Of a stretch of 64,000 bases of DNA, positions 61,350 through 64,000 are shown piece by piece. The translations under genes and the position numbers were made by a program. The first letter of the stretch is position 1; the number at the start of each line of letters is the position of its first letter. Source of the stretch: Curvibacter lanceolatus ATCC 14669 (lineage in GTDB: Bacteria; Pseudomonadota; Gammaproteobacteria; Burkholderiales; Burkholderiaceae_C); NCBI RefSeq assembly GCF_000381265.1, contig NZ_KB906253.1, positions 124,001 to 188,000 on the forward strand, read 5' to 3'. The notes beneath the pieces are model-generated. The model worked only from the letters and a program-made list of their open reading frames with translations. It did no database searches and had not been told where the DNA came from.

Positions 61350-61667
61350 TTAGTGGCGCGATGCTTCGTCAGATGTGACAAGCACCTTGCCATCGGGCCT
61401 GCGGATCTCCACTGCCACGACTTGCTCGTCCAGCATGGCGGATTGCACGATGGCTTGCATGCCCGCTTTGTCCATGTTCCAGAGAGGCAACATGAGGTTG
61501 CGCTGCAGCGTTTGTACTTTGGAGTCGACCAGGTCCTGGATCTCGATGCTGATCTGTTTTTCTCTGACGTGAGTCAAGACGGTCAGCGCGATGACCGTGG
61601 GGCTGCACAGCCCAATCAGCAGTGCGAGGACGATGTAAAAGCCCAGACCATTGACGATATTTCTCAT
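61350..61667 (-). pseudogene. Sensor N-terminal part of the split EAL gene
   Basis: These 105 codons contain one N-terminal membrane segment (GFYIVLALLIGLCSPTVIALTVL) and a periplasmic segment (VDSKVQTLQRNLMLPLWNMDKAGMQAIVQSAMLDEQVVAVEIRRPDGKVLV), ending SDEASRH then TAA. The same frame continues GTLI-Met and runs into the downstream protein without a shift. MLPLWNMD and VAVEI...GKV are typical of periplasmic domains of GGDEF/EAL receptors, so this is the missing half. CAC-TAA-GGC suggests that one change, for example CAA to TAA, created the stop. Confidence 0.8.
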
Positions 61668-61704
61668 TCGAACCTCTCAGCACTGGAGCAGTCGGGTGGA
61701 GGGC

Positions 61705-62631
61705 CTATTTCAGCCATTTCAACGTATAGGTCTCGATGGCCTTGCGTTCCGCTGCAGGGAGGCGCGGGTTCTTGATCCGGAAAATACGCAAGTTGTGTGA
61801 TCGCAGGTACTGCTTCGCATTGCGGGTGGATTCGTGGGTCTCGATCAGGGTCGCCAATGCACCACTGCGGTAAATTTTTTGCAGCCCGTCCAGCAGGCTG
61901 GCGCGAATGTCATCGCGACCCGGGGTGGTGTAAAAGAACAAGTCTTCGGGGTAGATCAGCAGCATGTCTTGCACCAAACCCAGCTGTTGCTCGGTGCCGT
62001 AACGACCCAGTTCTGATGTGGCCTCGAAAATTGAACGATTCAGGTAGTCAAAGCGGCCGACTTTCAGCATTTCGAAGAGGTTCAGGTAGCTGCCCTTCAC
62101 CACCTCAAACCCATTGGTTTGCAGGATGTCGGTGTCGACCCAGTCCAGGCCAGAGCCTATGGGGTGATTTTTCAGCTGTTCGATGCGTGTGATCGAACCG
62201 GCATTCTTCATGCCGCGCGGGTTGGCCAGCAGCACGCGGTAGCCGCCGCCGCCCAGGTAAATCGGAAACGGAATGAGCGTCAGTCCCTCCGTCAGGCGGC
62301 TACCTGCTGAGGTGACGAACACATTGCAAACCTCTCCCGCTTTGATCAACTCGACGTAGCGCAGATCGGACGTCGAGGTCATGGGAACTTCGCAGTGGGT
62401 CAATGTGTATGGCTTGCCACTGGCCTGCATGGCCAGCCGTATGAGGGCCGAACGGTAGGCGATCAGTGGGTTCAGTTCGTCGGCCGCCGCCAACTTGATG
62501 TCGATGCGCCGGACGGCCGGCATTCTCTGTGACGCCGGCGCTTGTTCAAGCCCTGCAATACCAGGCAGGCCCATGGCCAGTAAGGCCAAGGCGCCGACAA
62601 CTCTTGGCAAAGCATGGAGCGTGAGCGACAT
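61705..62631 (-). CDS. Periplasmic type 2 solute-binding-like protein
   Basis: This 308-residue protein has a Sec leader (MSLTLHALPRVVGALALLAMGLPGIAG). The mature part (NPLIAYRSALIRLAMQASGKPYTLTHCEVPMTSTSDLRYVELIKAGEVCNVFVTSAGSRL, then GYRVLLAN, LDWVDTDILQTNGFEVVKGSYLNLFEMLKVGRFDYLNRSIFEA) looks like the extracellular binding domain of family 3 receptors. No transporter genes are adjacent; it precedes the split EAL sensor by 37 nt. A role as ligand-presenting partner of that receptor is plausible. The ATG complementary to 62629-62631 is chosen for the leader. Confidence 0.75.
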   Translation of the reverse strand: MSLTLHALPRVVGALALLAMGLPGIAGLEQAPASQRMPAVRRIDIKLAAADELNPLIAYRSALIRLAMQASGKPYTLTHCEVPMTSTSDLRYVELIKAGEVCNVFVTSAGSRLTEGLTLIPFPIYLGGGGYRVLLANPRGMKNAGSITRIEQLKNHPIGSGLDWVDTDILQTNGFEVVKGSYLNLFEMLKVGRFDYLNRSIFEATSELGRYGTEQQLGLVQDMLLIYPEDLFFYTTPGRDDIRASLLDGLQKIYRSGALATLIETHESTRNAKQYLRSHNLRIFRIKNPRLPAAERKAIETYTLKWLK

Positions 62632-63095
62632 GAATTGAAAGACATATCTGATGAATATGACGAGTTGTACATCCGTTGCAATGGAGCAGCACATCAGCGT
62701 GCGGTAGCGAACGGGCGGGATCGCCCGTGATATGAGCTCTGCTCAGGGTGGCTGACTGGCTGGTTGTGTGCTTGCTCATCGCGCTCGGCCGGGGCCCAGG
62801 CTGGTCTGCCAGGCGCTGTGGACGTCTGCATGCAGGCTGGCCTGCGCAGCCATGTCGCCTTGGGCTATGACTCAGGGCCTTGGGCGCCGAAACCTGCGCT
62901 GTCTGCGCCATGGGTGTCCGGGGGGGCAGATGGAGGTCATGCAGAGGGGTTGTCCGTCGGCCATGTTTTGCTGCTCCATGGGCTCGGATACCGGGTCAGG
63001 TTTGGCGCCGGGCCGGCCCAGTCGGCTCGCCCTAGAGGGCAGCTGAGTGGGCCGTCTTTTTCATCGCACCTGCATGCGCCGCAGGCGATGGCTTT
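62632..63095. other. 464-nt intergenic stretch with one hairpin
   Basis: No gene is supported. ACGGGCG-GGAT-CGCCCGT (62711-62728) is a perfect 7-bp stem about 80 nt upstream of the binding-protein start. Plus-strand open frames here lack any recognisable family. Confidence 0.4.
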
Positions 63096-64000
63096 CTATT
63101 CCGGACGGATGCCGCTGTTGCGGATCACCTGGCGCCATTTCTCGGTGTCGCGCCGGATGTAGCCGGCCAGGGCTTCGGGGCTGCCTGGGCTCGGCTCGGC
63201 GCCCTGGGCCTTCAACTGGCGCACCACACCGGGGTCGGCCAAGCTGGTCTGCAGAGCCTTGTTGATCTGCAGGACCAGCGCCTTGGGTGTTTTGGCGGGG
63301 GCGAACAGCCCGTACCAGATCTCGTAGTCGAGTCCGCTCACGCCCAATTCGGTGAAGGTGGGCACCTGTGGCAGGCTGGCATGACGGCGGGGCGCGGCCA
63401 CGGCCAGCGGTTGCAACTTGCCCACCTGGATGTATTGGATCACGCTAGGGATGGCATTGATACCCACCTGCACATGACCGGCCACCAGGTCGTTCACCGA
63501 GGGGGCGCCGCCCTTGTAGGGGATGTTGACCAGGCGGGTGCCGGTGGCTTGCTGGAACGCTTCCATGGCCAGGTGGTTGGGACTGCCCACACCACCTGAG
63601 CTGTAGTTGAGCTCGTCTGGCTTGCGCTTCAACAGGCTCAGCAGATCGCCAAGCGATTTGACCCCCAGGGACGGTGTGGCCGTGAACACCGGGGTATTGG
63701 TCAGTACCATGCCCACAGGCGTCAGGTCGCGTTCGGGCTGGTAGGCCAGGCGGGTCTTGATCATGGGCTCGGTCACGATGTGCGAGCCTGCCCCCAGGAT
63801 CAGGGTGTAGCCGTCAGCAGGGGCCGAGGCCACCGACTGGAAGCCCGGCGCACCGGGCTTGTTGTCGATGATGACGGGCTGTTTCAACTGTTCTGTCAGT
63901 TGCGTCGCGATCACGCGCATGGCGGTGTCGGCCGCCGCCCCGGCCGGAAAGGGCAGCACGATGTGTATCGGCTTGTCGGGGTAGGCGGCCAGGGCACCGG
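63096..64000 (-). CDS. Bug-family TTT receptor, 5' end outside window
   Basis: The gene runs past the right edge, so the leader is missing. The visible part opens ...ALAAYPDKPIHIVLPFPAGAAADTAMRVIATQL, the Bug hallmark, then IDNKPGAPGFQSVASAPADGYTLILGAGSHIVTEP and LNYSSGGVGSPNHLAMEAFQQATGTRLVNIPYKGGAPSVNDLVAG. It is a second tripartite tricarboxylate receptor, distinct from the one at 3326-4333. It ends GIRPE before a gene-poor stretch. Neighbours that might reveal its ligand lie outside. Confidence 0.9.
   Translation of the reverse strand, partial: GALAAYPDKPIHIVLPFPAGAAADTAMRVIATQLTEQLKQPVIIDNKPGAPGFQSVASAPADGYTLILGAGSHIVTEPMIKTRLAYQPERDLTPVGMVLTNTPVFTATPSLGVKSLGDLLSLLKRKPDELNYSSGGVGSPNHLAMEAFQQATGTRLVNIPYKGGAPSVNDLVAGHVQVGINAIPSVIQYIQVGKLQPLAVAAPRRHASLPQVPTFTELGVSGLDYEIWYGLFAPAKTPKALVLQINKALQTSLADPGVVRQLKAQGAEPSPGSPEALAGYIRRDTEKWRQVIRNSGIRPE

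Noticed and set aside
62764-63162. Plus-strand frames in the last intergenic region
   Set aside because: They overlap the Bug receptor end and show no recognisable domain or SD.
1-64000. CRISPR arrays, tRNA genes, insertion sequences, prophage genes
   Set aside because: None found by eye. The only tandem repeats are the 11-bp array and the repeat in the small secreted protein, neither with CRISPR-like spacing.

Overview
The window is GC-rich (roughly 65-70% by eye), densely coded, and looks like a chromosomal segment of a betaproteobacterium in the order Burkholderiales, most probably Comamonadaceae-like. The signs are two tripartite-tricarboxylate (Bug-type) binding receptors, a mobR/mobA pair arranged as described for Comamonas testosteroni, a three-gene fructose PTS (fruBKA) and a bioA-F-D-B operon. 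I see no tRNA, rRNA, CRISPR array, insertion sequence or phage gene. The window has metabolic, transport and signalling islands, each with its own regulator. Both ends cut genes.

Layout. 1-5392: an aldaric/sugar-acid catabolic operon on the minus strand (Bug receptor, UxaA/GarD-type dehydratase, semialdehyde dehydrogenase, HpaI-type aldolase) with a divergent LysR regulator. 5426-9417: a YddG-like exporter, a branched-chain amino-acid-type binding protein, a RelE/HigA-like toxin-antitoxin pair and a secreted cupin. 9497-11956: mobR/mobA for 3-hydroxybenzoate hydroxylation, with two matching operator-like palindromes between them. 12154-20430: a sulfonate-type island (two permeases, ATPase, binding protein, FMN monooxygenase, TauD-type dioxygenase) with a soxC/soxD-like sulfite dehydrogenase pair embedded in it. 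20755-22932: a PQQ quinohemoprotein alcohol dehydrogenase. 23208-32571: a mostly minus-strand cluster (small repeat protein, DUF1275, two AraC regulators, Dps, alpha/beta hydrolase, DoxX, amidohydrolase, XapX, isochorismatase-like, pirin) with a divergent LysR. 32730-39345: fruBKA with a divergent LacI-type regulator. 39383-48787: a CUT2-type sugar ABC operon headed by a TetR-acyl-CoA-ligase fusion and containing a permease-SMP-30 fusion. 49134-52770: an uncharacterised gene pair, a zinc alcohol dehydrogenase and a LacI regulator. 52818-57061: bioAFDB. 57271-62631: a chemoreceptor, an EAL-type c-di-GMP phosphodiesterase gene broken by one in-frame stop, and a periplasmic binding protein. 63096-64000: a partial second Bug receptor.

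The most unusual points are: (i) the TetR regulator and class I adenylate-forming ligase in one reading frame, with a Shine-Dalgarno plus ATG kept at the domain junction; (ii) the inner-membrane permease carrying a C-terminal SMP-30/gluconolactonase-like propeller, followed by a second propeller gene; (iii) FruA with Tyr in place of the phosphorylated Cys of its IIB domain, while all other phosphorylation sites of the system look intact; (iv) a single in-frame TAA separating the sensor half from the HAMP-PAS-EAL half of a signalling protein; (v) sulfite oxidation genes inside a sulfonate uptake and desulfonation cluster; (vi) an eight-unit array of 11-bp repeats between an araC gene and a hydrolase gene. 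Functions are assigned by recognition of family motifs without database searches.
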